The notes under the pieces are model-generated. The model was not told the DNA's origin, made no database searches, and saw only the letters and a list, made by a program, of their open reading frames with translations. The translations under genes and the position numbers were made by a program. Shown one piece after another: positions 36,684 through 44,575 of a stretch of DNA of 64,000 nucleotides. Every line of letters begins with the position of its first letter. Within the stretch, counting starts at the first letter, position 1. This DNA comes from Thalassotalea piscium (lineage in GTDB: Bacteria > Pseudomonadota > Gammaproteobacteria > Enterobacterales > Alteromonadaceae), in contig NZ_AP027362.1 of the NCBI RefSeq assembly GCF_030295935.1, positions 3,720,001 to 3,784,000 on the forward strand. Direction: 5' to 3'.

Positions 36684-37928
36684 ATGATTGCTGTAATATC
36701 GCAATGGTTAAGTGATAATGGAATATCTCAGGTAAATCTTGAACTTGTTACGACATTAGTCGGCAGTTTATGCATTTTTGTCATTTGTGCTATCAGCTAT
36801 TATTTGGCTAAGCATCAATTTTTAAGGTTAGTGCAAAAAGTCGTTATTCATTCGAGCAATACTTGGGATGATTTATTTCTTGAGCACGATGTGTTTAAAC
36901 GTGTAGCACTTACATCGCCTTATATTGTCTTGCTGTTTTTAGTGCCTATTTTCACCCTTGAAGATACACTCTACCGTCAGTTTTTATTAACGTTAGCTAA
37001 AATCGCTATCTGCTTTCAAGTTGCCCGATCAATTTCATCACTGCTAAACGTGATAAAAAGCATCTATGAAAGAAAAGCAAGTGAGCGTTACTTACCGCTT
37101 AACTCAACGCTTCAAGTGATTAAATTATTGGTTTATTTAATCGCCACTATTTTATCAATTTCTTATGTGCTCGACCGCTCACCTTTTTATTTATTAAGTG
37201 GTATAGGTGCGCTTACCGCTGTTTTGTTATTAGTTTTTCAAGACACTATTAAAGGCCTTGTCGCCAGTATCCAAATTTCTGCCAATAAAATGGTAGCACC
37301 GGGCGATTGGATTGAAATTCCTCAATATGGCGCAGATGGTGATGTGTTAGAAATAGGCCTAAGTACAGTAAAGGTCCAAAATTTTGATCGCACTGTAACC
37401 ACTGTACCTACATATGCACTAATTAGCGGTTCATTTAAAAACTGGCGAGATATGCTTAACTCTGGCGGCAGAAGAATTAAGCGCGCATTGCATATCGACA
37501 TTTCCAGTATCGACTTTTACAACCAAGAACAAATTGAAGAATTAAAGAAAATCCGCCTACTCGCACCTTACCTGCAAGTTAAAGCAGCAGAACTTGAGGC
37601 TCATGCTGAACAGCACAACTTAACGGCAACAGATATTAATAGCCGACAACTCACTAATATAGGTACGTTTAGAGCGTATATAGAAGCCTATTTAAAACAA
37701 CATGAAAAAGTTCATAAAAACATGACCTGCATGGTAAGGCAGCTACCTGCAACTGCCGCAGGCTTACCATTAGAGTTATACTTTTTCAGTAACGACCAAA
37801 ACTGGGTTAATTACGAAAAAATTCAGGCTGATATATTTGACCACCTGTTTGCAATGGCTAAGTTGTTTGATATTCGACTTTTTCAGCATCCAAGCGGTAA
37901 AGATTGGCAGGCTTTCCATCAATCTTAG
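36684..37928 (+). CDS. Mechanosensitive channel, YbdG/MscM-like (MscS family)
   Basis: A 414-residue MscS-family protein, the length of E. coli YbdG. Five hydrophobic helices lie within the first ~195 residues. The pore/beta domain follows, with the MscS signature around 180-260 (LLVFQDTIKGLVASIQISANKMVAPGDWIE in two parts, then GDVLEIGLSTVKVQNFD). The C-terminal domain is about 270-410. YbdG is a miniconductance osmotic-shock channel. A TAGGA ribosome site precedes the ATG, and it probably shares a transcript with the acyltransferase, coupling membrane lipid and tension functions by location only. Confidence 0.88.
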   Translation: MIAVISQWLSDNGISQVNLELVTTLVGSLCIFVICAISYYLAKHQFLRLVQKVVIHSSNTWDDLFLEHDVFKRVALTSPYIVLLFLVPIFTLEDTLYRQFLLTLAKIAICFQVARSISSLLNVIKSIYERKASERYLPLNSTLQVIKLLVYLIATILSISYVLDRSPFYLLSGIGALTAVLLLVFQDTIKGLVASIQISANKMVAPGDWIEIPQYGADGDVLEIGLSTVKVQNFDRTVTTVPTYALISGSFKNWRDMLNSGGRRIKRALHIDISSIDFYNQEQIEELKKIRLLAPYLQVKAAELEAHAEQHNLTATDINSRQLTNIGTFRAYIEAYLKQHEKVHKNMTCMVRQLPATAAGLPLELYFFSNDQNWVNYEKIQADIFDHLFAMAKLFDIRLFQHPSGKDWQAFHQS

Positions 37929-37937
37929 GCGCTAAGA

Positions 37938-38795
37938 TTAGCGTTGGCGCATAACACCTTCTTGCATTGTGCTAGCAACTAATTCGCCCGTACGTGCATA
38001 TATTTGCCCTCGAACCAACGCTCTACCACCAACCGATGTTGGGCTTTCAATTACATACAGTAGCCAATCATCCATTTTAAACGGGCGGTGAAACCACATA
38101 GAATGATCGATCGTTGCCAATTGAAAGTTCGGTTGCCAGTAACTTACACCATGCGTGAACAATGCTGTTGGCAAAAAGTGAAAATCCGACGTATAAGCAA
38201 GCATATAGTTATGAACTCGTAGATCATCGGGCATTTTACCGTTAGCTTTAATCCACATATGACAAACAGGAGGCATTTTCTCTGGTTTTATCCAGTTATA
38301 TTGCTCTATTGGACGCAATTCGATTGGCTTTTCGGCTAAGAATTTATCTCTAATATTTTCAGGAATATAGTGTTGATGCTTAACAATAAAATCTCGATAC
38401 GACGGCACTTCTTCAGGTGGTGCAACTACTGGCATTGTATTTTGGTGTTCAAAACCCTCTTCTAATGCTTGAAAAGAAGCGGTTAAATAAAATATAACGT
38501 GCCCGTGTTGCAACGCTTTTACGCGCCGAGTATTAAAACTTCGGCCATCACGAATAATCTCAACTTCATACACTACTGGCTTGGTTGCATCGCCAGCCCT
38601 TAAAAAATAAGAATGAAGCGAGTGTACATGTCTAGTTGGGTCAACTGTTTCTTGTGCGGCTGATAACGCTTGCCCCATTACTTGCCCACCAAATAAAGCT
38701 CTAAAGCCTAAATCTTGGCTTTGTCCACGATATAGCCCTTGCTCAATGGGCTCTAATTTTAATAGGCTTAACAATTCTTCTAACACTTGACTCAT
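37938..38795 (-). CDS. tesB: Acyl-CoA thioesterase II (TesB)
   Basis: A 285-residue double-hotdog thioesterase matching E. coli TesB (286). It has FGGQVMGQALSAAQ in the first hotdog and the catalytic Asp in TIDHSMWFHRPF (about D203) in the second, together with the Gln/Thr positions of the triad. It hydrolyses medium- and long-chain acyl-CoA in the cytosol. It is convergent with the mechanosensitive channel gene, with a 9-bp gap. Confidence 0.94.
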   Translation of the reverse strand: MSQVLEELLSLLKLEPIEQGLYRGQSQDLGFRALFGGQVMGQALSAAQETVDPTRHVHSLHSYFLRAGDATKPVVYEVEIIRDGRSFNTRRVKALQHGHVIFYLTASFQALEEGFEHQNTMPVVAPPEEVPSYRDFIVKHQHYIPENIRDKFLAEKPIELRPIEQYNWIKPEKMPPVCHMWIKANGKMPDDLRVHNYMLAYTSDFHFLPTALFTHGVSYWQPNFQLATIDHSMWFHRPFKMDDWLLYVIESPTSVGGRALVRGQIYARTGELVASTMQEGVMRQR

Positions 38796-39066
38796 ATGGG
38801 TTACCGTTAACTTTATGATATTCTGTAAAATATTATCGTTATTTTAGCGTAAATGTCTAACTGGCACTATAATTAACCTTATTTTGGCATAAACTGTACG
38901 TATAAGGGTCAAGACTGTTTTATAACTAGCATGCTCATTTATGTTTAAAATTCACGCAAAGTATATTATATAATGGTTGTAATGCCCTGAAAATTGGGAT
39001 AATGTGCGATTATATCAATATTGATTTTTCAATATAAACTGAATTAAACTGAATATAGAGGTTTTT

Positions 39067-39321
39067 GTGCAAGCAACAATGGAAAGAGCAGTGTTATTAG
39101 AAAGAAGACACTATACACCTGAGCAAGCATCACTTTGGGACAAATTGTCTTTAGCCCAAAAATTTGCAGCTAGTAGCTTAACCCAATTTGGCTATGATCT
39201 CGCATTTATCCGCACCAGCGCAGTAGGCAGCATAGCCGTTTTACTTTGTGACCAAAGTCCAGCCACTATATCTGATGATGGTGAAATAAATACAAACCCT
39301 GAGATTATTATTCGCCCTTAA
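39067..39321 (+). CDS. Small conserved-looking protein of unknown function
   Basis: An 84-residue cytosolic ORF starting with GTG; an AGAGG ribosome site five bases upstream supports this start, and an ATG lies at codon 5. The sequence is ordinary in composition: a helical N-terminal half (PEQASLWDKLSLAQKFAASSL) and a beta-rich C-terminal half (DLAFIRTSAVGSIAVLL), ending in IIIRP. I do not recognise a named family, although similar short proteins are frequent in Alteromonadales. It has its own terminator. Confidence 0.65.
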   Translation: MQATMERAVLLERRHYTPEQASLWDKLSLAQKFAASSLTQFGYDLAFIRTSAVGSIAVLLCDQSPATISDDGEINTNPEIIIRP

Positions 39322-39329
39322 ACCTTATC

Positions 39330-39361
39330 AAGGAAACAAATTAATCTTTTGTTTCCTTTTG
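39330..39361 (+). terminator. Terminator inside the 3' end of the convergent gene
   Basis: An 11-bp stem AAGGAAACAAA/TTTGTTTCCTT with a 7-base loop, followed by TTG, lies 8 bp after the stop at 39321. The right arm is also the coding sequence for the last residues (KETKD) of the opposing gene ending at 39341. Confidence 0.75.
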
Positions 39362-39835
39362 TTGCTCCATTTCATTAAGTAGCATTTCAACAAACGACAT
39401 AAACCCACTTAAGCTATTACTATTCCATGTACGTTTTATGTGGCCATCGCTCTTTGTAATATACGCGGTAAGTCGTGAAAAACTTCTACTGTCATAAGCT
39501 TGACAACTTTTCTTAATTGCGATATTTGTTCGTGCCTTACCTTTTAAGCTTTCTCTAACTATGGCTGCGTAGTTAGCTACTAATGGAGTTAAGTAAACAA
39601 CAAATTCATTATCATCGCTCAACTCTTTTGCCATTTTATTAAAACGAAACTTAATAAACTCCTCGTTCTTTTTTGCCATTAGCGCTAGTGTATCAATTAG
39701 CACCTGGCTTTCTTTTTTACTATCTAAAGAAGCGCGTTTGAGTGCGGTTATATCTCTTTGAAGCCCTTCAGCTCGAAAGTAAAAATAAATACTTACTGTG
39801 ATAAAAATGGCTAATAACCCAAGAACAAAAATCAT
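39341..39835 (-). CDS. Membrane-anchored coiled-coil protein, unknown function
   Basis: A 164-residue protein with one N-terminal transmembrane helix (about 1-21, FVLGLLAIFITVSIYFYF), then a basic/acidic helical stretch (about 25-75) likely to be coiled coil, and a more globular C-terminal part (about 80-164) containing one Cys. I do not recognise a family. It starts 6 bp after the TPR/GGDEF-like gene and is surely co-transcribed, so it may act with that membrane sensor. Confidence 0.6.
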   Translation of the reverse strand: MIFVLGLLAIFITVSIYFYFRAEGLQRDITALKRASLDSKKESQVLIDTLALMAKKNEEFIKFRFNKMAKELSDDNEFVVYLTPLVANYAAIVRESLKGKARTNIAIKKSCQAYDSRSFSRLTAYITKSDGHIKRTWNSNSLSGFMSFVEMLLNEMEQQKETKD

Positions 39836-39841
39836 AAAAGT

Positions 39842-41695
39842 CTACTTCTTAAAGGTGGTATGTTCTGATCGTGTTGACTCACTTAATCTAGATAAAAAGA
39901 TATAAGGATCTATATCCTGAATACTAGGCGTTTCAAATGCGTAGCTAATTTTAACTGAAAAATCACCCAAATTAGCAAAAAATCGTTTATTGATTGCGTT
40001 AGCAATTAAATTTAACTTTTTTTGTAAGCTTTGTTTATTTTGATGAGGAGATAAAAACAAGTATTCGCCCTCACTAATTAACCCAACAGTATCAAACTCA
40101 GCAACATATTCATTAATTAAAGTCGCAATAGTTTTCGCTACTTCTGCCACTGTTCTTTTATTAAACCGAAAGGTAAGTTCTTCCCAGTTACATATAGATA
40201 AATAGCCAACAGATAAGGTATATTCAAACTTTCGTGCTTTTTTATAATTCAACTGATAAAGCACCTTGGTTTGAGAAGGGGTTGCTATATAGTAGTCTGG
40301 CTTTTCTATATCTTCGTAAGCATTAGTTAACCGCTGATTTCGCTGATTTAAATAAAGATAAAACGCAATAATAACAACACTAACTAATAGTGCTAACAGA
40401 AAAAAAACTATATTCTTTACTTGTTGATACTTAGCAAAATAAGACTGACGTACGTCTGACTGTTCAGCAACATTCAATGCTATTTCACGATTTTGTAGCT
40501 CAAGCACATTACCTGTAAAGCCTTGCGATACAAATAACTGCTGAACATTATGCTTTTCATAATGAGTTATCTGCGTTTTATATACATCAATTGCTTTCTT
40601 ATAATTACTTTGCGAGACATACATATCAGCTAACAAATCGTAAAGCTCAAGTTGCTCAAAACTTACCTCTACCTTCTGTGATAAACTTGCTGCTTTATTA
40701 AGCATTTCATACGATAGTGGTTTATTCTCAAGCTTGTCGTACGCTTTAGCTAATGCAATTAAAGCTGACATATGAGGCGCGCCGAAACTTCTTTCACTTA
40801 GCTTAGTTTTAGACGGCAGTAAGAATTGAAGCGCCTCTTCTGGTAAGTTTTGCGCGAGTAAAACTTTTCCTAGCCCTAAGTCTGCAAAAGCTTGACGAAT
40901 TGGCAGGTTATGTTTTATTGCTTCTTGTTTTGCTTGATAAAAACCACTGTAGGCATCATCTAACCGATTAAGCTTTAAGTTTGTTTCTGCTAAATAATAA
41001 TAGCTTCTATCTATCGACGCGACTTTACCTGATTCAAACCGTAGTTTTATTGCTTTGTTATATAATGCTTTTGCAGTATCGTAATCTTGTTGATACAGAT
41101 ACGCTAATGCCAATATTTCAATAACTTCAAGGTAGTTATTGAACTGTTCATTATCTGCAAGTAGCGTTTTTATTTCTTGTAATTCTTGATGGGCAGCCAA
41201 GTTATTCGCTATTAACGCGTTCGACATAGCACTATAGCTTAAAGCCACTAATAAATACCTTACATTTATTAATTGCCTTGCGATTACCACAGCTTCGTTA
41301 GCAAATTCATTTGCTTGGTGAAAACGCCCTTCAAAGTAATGGCTTGCTGTTAACTTCAATAAAAAGTCTATTTTCAAGACATTATTTATGCCCACAATAG
41401 CTATACCATCTTGCGCAAACTGCATAGCCTTACCTAGATCACCCTGATTAATTGCGGTATTGGCAAGTAAAATAAATACTTTCGCTGTAGTGTCGGCACT
41501 ATAAAAGTGTCGCTTTTGCAAAATATTATTAGCCAATTGAACTACATCATCAGCGGGAAGGGCTTCCTTTTCTTTTGCAAACAGTTGTTCAACTTGCTGA
41601 ATATTTTCACTAATACTATTCTCTTGAGTCCAAGCACGGCAACTAACAGCAATACTCAACAACACCATTACGCAATACAAAGTATGTTGTTTCAC
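39842..41695 (-). CDS. TPR sensor protein with degenerate GGDEF-like domain
   Basis: A 617-residue membrane protein. A signal peptide (about 1-22) leads to a periplasmic array of TPR-like helical repeats (about 30-400), a transmembrane helix at 428-449, and a cytoplasmic domain of GGDEF fold (about 475-610). The GGDEF loop reads SEGEY (541-545) and the metal-binding Asp positions are not conserved, so catalysis is unlikely. The layout matches 7TMR-like/TPR-GGDEF sensors common in Alteromonadales. It is divergent from a c-di-GMP riboswitch transcript, with 156 bp between its start codon and that promoter's -35. It may bind c-di-GMP or GTP, or be a scaffold. Confidence 0.75.
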   Translation of the reverse strand: MKQHTLYCVMVLLSIAVSCRAWTQENSISENIQQVEQLFAKEKEALPADDVVQLANNILQKRHFYSADTTAKVFILLANTAINQGDLGKAMQFAQDGIAIVGINNVLKIDFLLKLTASHYFEGRFHQANEFANEAVVIARQLINVRYLLVALSYSAMSNALIANNLAAHQELQEIKTLLADNEQFNNYLEVIEILALAYLYQQDYDTAKALYNKAIKLRFESGKVASIDRSYYYLAETNLKLNRLDDAYSGFYQAKQEAIKHNLPIRQAFADLGLGKVLLAQNLPEEALQFLLPSKTKLSERSFGAPHMSALIALAKAYDKLENKPLSYEMLNKAASLSQKVEVSFEQLELYDLLADMYVSQSNYKKAIDVYKTQITHYEKHNVQQLFVSQGFTGNVLELQNREIALNVAEQSDVRQSYFAKYQQVKNIVFFLLALLVSVVIIAFYLYLNQRNQRLTNAYEDIEKPDYYIATPSQTKVLYQLNYKKARKFEYTLSVGYLSICNWEELTFRFNKRTVAEVAKTIATLINEYVAEFDTVGLISEGEYLFLSPHQNKQSLQKKLNLIANAINKRFFANLGDFSVKISYAFETPSIQDIDPYIFLSRLSESTRSEHTTFKK

Positions 41696-41850
41696 TTAAC
41701 TCCCTCATCTACAGCATGCCAACAGTACTAATTTAATTAATTCTCCCAAAGTAGGGTATAAATTAAATCGAATTAGTATAAGCCTAAAAGTAAAATAATA
41801 TTATCATGATTAACTTTTAAGCACGACGCGTAAGATAATTATTCTTAAGG

Positions 41851-41878
41851 TTTACAAGACAAATTAATTCACTATAAT
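41851..41878 (+). promoter_or_regulatory. Sigma-70 promoter of the c-di-GMP riboswitch transcript
   Basis: TTTACA, 16-base spacer, TATAAT. The -10 is perfect and the -35 has four of six matches (TTGACA). Transcription would start at about 41885, immediately before the aptamer. Confidence 0.75.
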
Positions 41879-41892
41879 GGTTTTTGAGCTAC

Positions 41893-42046
41893 TAAAGCTT
41901 GAAAAGGGCAAATCTAGTGAAAATTAGAGACGCAAAGTTACCGGCCTAAAGATTACTCTATGGCAGCGGAACTACCGAATTTAGATATAGTGGGGGCTTA
42001 TCTGAATACTGTATTCAGTTGTTTGTACCTGCGGTAACTTTTGCGT
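41893..42046 (+). promoter_or_regulatory. Cyclic di-GMP-I (GEMM) riboswitch with expression platform
   Basis: The aptamer (about 41895-41985) shows the GEMM-I landmarks in order: AGGGCAAA, a P2 hairpin TCTAGT-GAAA-ATTAGA with GAAA tetraloop, GACGCAAAG, CCGGCCTAAAG, the tetraloop-receptor side CTATGG, then GCAGCGGAACTACCGAA as the P3 hairpin. Downstream, GGTAACTTTTGCGT (42033-42046) is complementary, apart from one extra T, to the aptamer core ACGCAAAGTTACC (41930-41942). A 7-bp hairpin CTGAATA-CTG-TATTCAG (42002-42018) lies between. This is an attractive ligand-dependent switch. Direction (ON or OFF) is not deduced. It leads to the GGDEF-like gene at 42240. Confidence 0.92.
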
Positions 42047-42239
42047 GCCACCTTTCTTCTACTTGTTCTATTATTTCATTTTAATCTATAGATAATCACT
42101 TTTTGTCGTATATTGCCGCTCTTTTAACTCAATCTTTATTTATTTATTGTTTACCTATAGAAGTTTTCGTTTATTTCCTAGAGAATGAGCTAATAATAAT
42201 ATTTTAGTAATGTTATATGTCGTATTTAAAGAGTGAGTT

Positions 42240-43253
42240 ATGAAATACCATGACTCAGTAAAACAGGCCGAACAAAAACTATCGCTCGCAATAAAGCAGT
42301 TGCAAGAATGGGGCTTGCCAGCAACTCCAATAAATTATGCGGTAAGTTACGAATTTATTAATGGCCAAAACACTACATTATCCGCACTCATTAATCAGCA
42401 GCTTGCACTAGATAAACCGCTTGATAATTTTTTTATGGATGAAATATATCGACAGGTTATTTTAGGCGCTGAACAGTTTCGAGACGAAATAATTACCGAT
42501 ATCGAAAATATTGTTGATCAAGTAAAACAAAGCTGTAGAAAAACCACACACCATGCAGATACCTTTATTAACACTGTAGATAAACATTCTGAACAACTTT
42601 GTTCTCAAGATGAGCAACAAATAAAACAGGCACTTGTGGATATAGGGACAGCTTCTAGACAATTTAAATTACAACAAGAAAAGCTCAATCAGCAACTACA
42701 AGATTCCAAAAAGCAAACCTTATCACTTAAGAATGAATTGCAGGAAATTCGTAAAGACATTTACTTAGACCCTTTAACTGGCCTATATAATCGTAAAGCA
42801 CTTAATAAACATATTGCAGGCTGGATTAAAGAGGACCCTAACAAAAGCTTAGCTGCAATAGTAATTAATGTTGATAAGTTACAGCAAGTCACAACAGATT
42901 TTGGTCACATAATCAGTGATATTTTATTATCAAAAATTGCCAACAAGGTGATTAGTTATGTAGGTGAAAGCGGATTACCGGTTCGCTCTGGCGGCAACGA
43001 ATTTACAGTTTTATTGCCAGAAATTGAATGCTCTGTAGCTACCGAAATAGCTGAAAAGATTCGACAAGGTGTAGAGCGGTTAAGGTTTGTTAGTAGTAAA
43101 ACAGGTAGTCGCTTACCCAAAATGACGATTTCTCTCGCTGTAAGCACCCTAGACTTAAACAAAAACGTTCATAGTGTGCTAAATAAAACTAGCGCCTTAG
43201 TAGCCAAAATGCAAAAAAGCTCACAGTATAATCAAATAGCTGTAACATCTTAA
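42240..43253 (+). CDS. Degenerate GGDEF-domain protein downstream of the c-di-GMP riboswitch
   Basis: A 337-residue soluble protein. The N-terminal helical domain (about 1-85; YHDSVKQAEQKLSLAIKQL) is the type found in a family of bacterial GGDEF proteins. A coiled coil covers about 85-172. The GGDEF domain (about 172-335) starts with DPLTGLYNR (177-185), but the signature loop is GGNEF (251-255), the first metal-binding Asp is Asn (N210), and the usual ND before GH is altered (TTDFGH). There is no RxxD inhibitory site. Catalysis is therefore doubtful; a c-di-GMP or GTP receptor role, or weak activity, is possible. A good ribosome site (GAGTGAG) precedes the ATG. It is preceded by the GEMM riboswitch 200 bp upstream. 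Confidence 0.85.
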   Translation: MKYHDSVKQAEQKLSLAIKQLQEWGLPATPINYAVSYEFINGQNTTLSALINQQLALDKPLDNFFMDEIYRQVILGAEQFRDEIITDIENIVDQVKQSCRKTTHHADTFINTVDKHSEQLCSQDEQQIKQALVDIGTASRQFKLQQEKLNQQLQDSKKQTLSLKNELQEIRKDIYLDPLTGLYNRKALNKHIAGWIKEDPNKSLAAIVINVDKLQQVTTDFGHIISDILLSKIANKVISYVGESGLPVRSGGNEFTVLLPEIECSVATEIAEKIRQGVERLRFVSSKTGSRLPKMTISLAVSTLDLNKNVHSVLNKTSALVAKMQKSSQYNQIAVTS

Positions 43254-43261
43254 TATCATAA

Positions 43262-43714
43262 TTACTCAAGCAATCCACTTAATTCATTAATTTGCTGCTC
43301 AGAAAACACTTTTATACCATGCGCTTGTAATAACTTCGCCGTTACGCCCATTCCTTCAATTTTTTGGCCAGAAAAAGTCCCATCATAAACACTGTTACTT
43401 CCACAGGAAGGGCTAGACTCTTTTAATAGCGCGTAGCGTATCTGATACTTTTTGCATAATAACAACGCCTTATTTGCACCAGAAATAAACTCATTAGTTA
43501 CATCGATACGCTGTTGAGTAATAATACGACCATCGGTCTGCATTTCTGCAGGCTCCCTCGGTATTGATAGGCCGCCACTAACTTCAGGGCATATACTAAT
43601 AATTCGACCTTGTTGCTGCCAAACAGCTAGCTTTATATGGTGTTGCCGCTGACAGTTGCCATCATACCGAACTTTTTCACCTAACAAGCAAGCACTCACT
43701 AATATTTTATTCAT
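43262..43714 (-). CDS. DUF523 Fe-S protein (TudS-like)
   Basis: A 150-residue DUF523 protein, the family that includes thiouracil desulfidase TudS. Conserved Cys lie in SACLLGEKVRYDG (Cys9), ICPEVSGGL (Cys42) and SPSCGSNSVYDG (about Cys104), which bind a [4Fe-4S] cluster in TudS. The motif CPE.xGGLxxPR is present (CPEVSGGLSIPREP). Substrate in this organism is unknown. It follows a short unknown gene by 2 bp and converges with the GGDEF gene. Confidence 0.87.
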   Translation of the reverse strand: MNKILVSACLLGEKVRYDGNCQRQHHIKLAVWQQQGRIISICPEVSGGLSIPREPAEMQTDGRIITQQRIDVTNEFISGANKALLLCKKYQIRYALLKESSPSCGSNSVYDGTFSGQKIEGMGVTAKLLQAHGIKVFSEQQINELSGLLE

Positions 43715-43716
43715 TG

Positions 43717-44052
43717 CTATTTCATCTTAAGTAATCGTTCGATTTCTTGGTAGAGAGTATGTAAGTTGGTTATCTGGTCCTCACCATAAGCTTCAATCCA
43801 AATAGCTTCACAACTAGACTCTAGGCATATTATAAACTCAGCCTGTTGAAATATAAATCGGGCATTCATTCGATCTGCCCCCTCCATAACTTCAACTAAT
43901 TTAGCAGATTTAAAAACTGTAAAAAATGCTTCAATAAATAATGCTAAAGCTTCCTGATGCCAAGAAAACGCTGATACTTGAAAAGTGATCGTTTGGTAAC
44001 TATCGTTGTATTGAACTCTTTTTATCATCGCTTTTAGGTAATTATTGGTCAT
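43717..44052 (-). CDS. Small protein of unknown function, DUF3630-like
   Basis: A 111-residue protein, mixed alpha/beta, without signal or transmembrane segment. It contains FIFQQAEFIICLESSCEAIWIEAYGEDQ, which (split here into strands) resembles DUF3630 proteins of Alteromonadales and Vibrionales. Family assignment is a memory-based guess. A later in-frame ATG at 44028 is an alternative start, as no clear Shine-Dalgarno precedes 44052. It is in an operon with the DUF523 gene. Confidence 0.6.
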   Translation of the reverse strand: MTNNYLKAMIKRVQYNDSYQTITFQVSAFSWHQEALALFIEAFFTVFKSAKLVEVMEGADRMNARFIFQQAEFIICLESSCEAIWIEAYGEDQITNLHTLYQEIERLLKMK

Positions 44053-44196
44053 ATCTGGGAGAATTTAATGATCGTAAACAAACTTAGGCGTATAATACAA
44101 AAAAACCAACGACAGCATTGATCTTTTTTCCTATAATCTAAGCAGATTAATTCGGTTTTTAATATTTTTTTTAACCACTATAGAGAGATAATTGTT

Positions 44197-44496
44197 ATGA
44201 AAAAACTTACTTTAGCTATTGCAGCTACAGTGATGATTGCATCTCCTGCTTTTGCTGGCGATATTGCAGCAGGTAAAGCTAAATCAGCAACTTGTGCAGC
44301 TTGTCACGGCGCCGAAGGTATTTCGGCAATACCTATGTACCCAAACTTAGCAGGTCAAAAAGAAGCGTACCTTGTTAAGCAATTAAAAGATTATAAGTCA
44401 GGTGCTCGTAAAGATCCTGTAATGTCTGCAATGGCAATGCCGTTATCAGACGAAGATATTGCAAATGTTGCTGCATACTTTGCCAGCAAAAAGTAG
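44197..44496 (+). CDS. Periplasmic class I cytochrome c (c553/c4-like)
   Basis: A 99-residue protein with a Sec signal peptide (about 1-20, ending SPAFA) and a single haem c motif CAACH (33-37). The distal Met is in the [11 protein letters not shown] segment. The mature size (~79) is that of small monohaem cytochromes c5/c553, soluble electron carriers in the periplasm. An ATAGAGAG ribosome site precedes the ATG, with TATAAT about 60 bp upstream. It is monocistronic with its own terminator. Confidence 0.92.
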   Translation: MKKLTLAIAATVMIASPAFAGDIAAGKAKSATCAACHGAEGISAIPMYPNLAGQKEAYLVKQLKDYKSGARKDPVMSAMAMPLSDEDIANVAAYFASKK

Positions 44497-44510
44497 ATTT
44501 CGATTTGTCT

Positions 44511-44536
44511 AAAAAAGCGCTGTTGAGCGCTTTTTT
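44511..44536. terminator. Bidirectional terminator between cytochrome c and recQ
   Basis: AAAAAAGCGCT-GTTG-AGCGCTTTTTT: a perfect 11-bp stem with a 4-base loop. A-run and T-run allow use from both sides, by the cytochrome gene (+) and recQ (-). Confidence 0.92.
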
Positions 44537-44575
44537 AGTATTTACCCACACTCTTACGAGCCAGACAGCTTAGCT

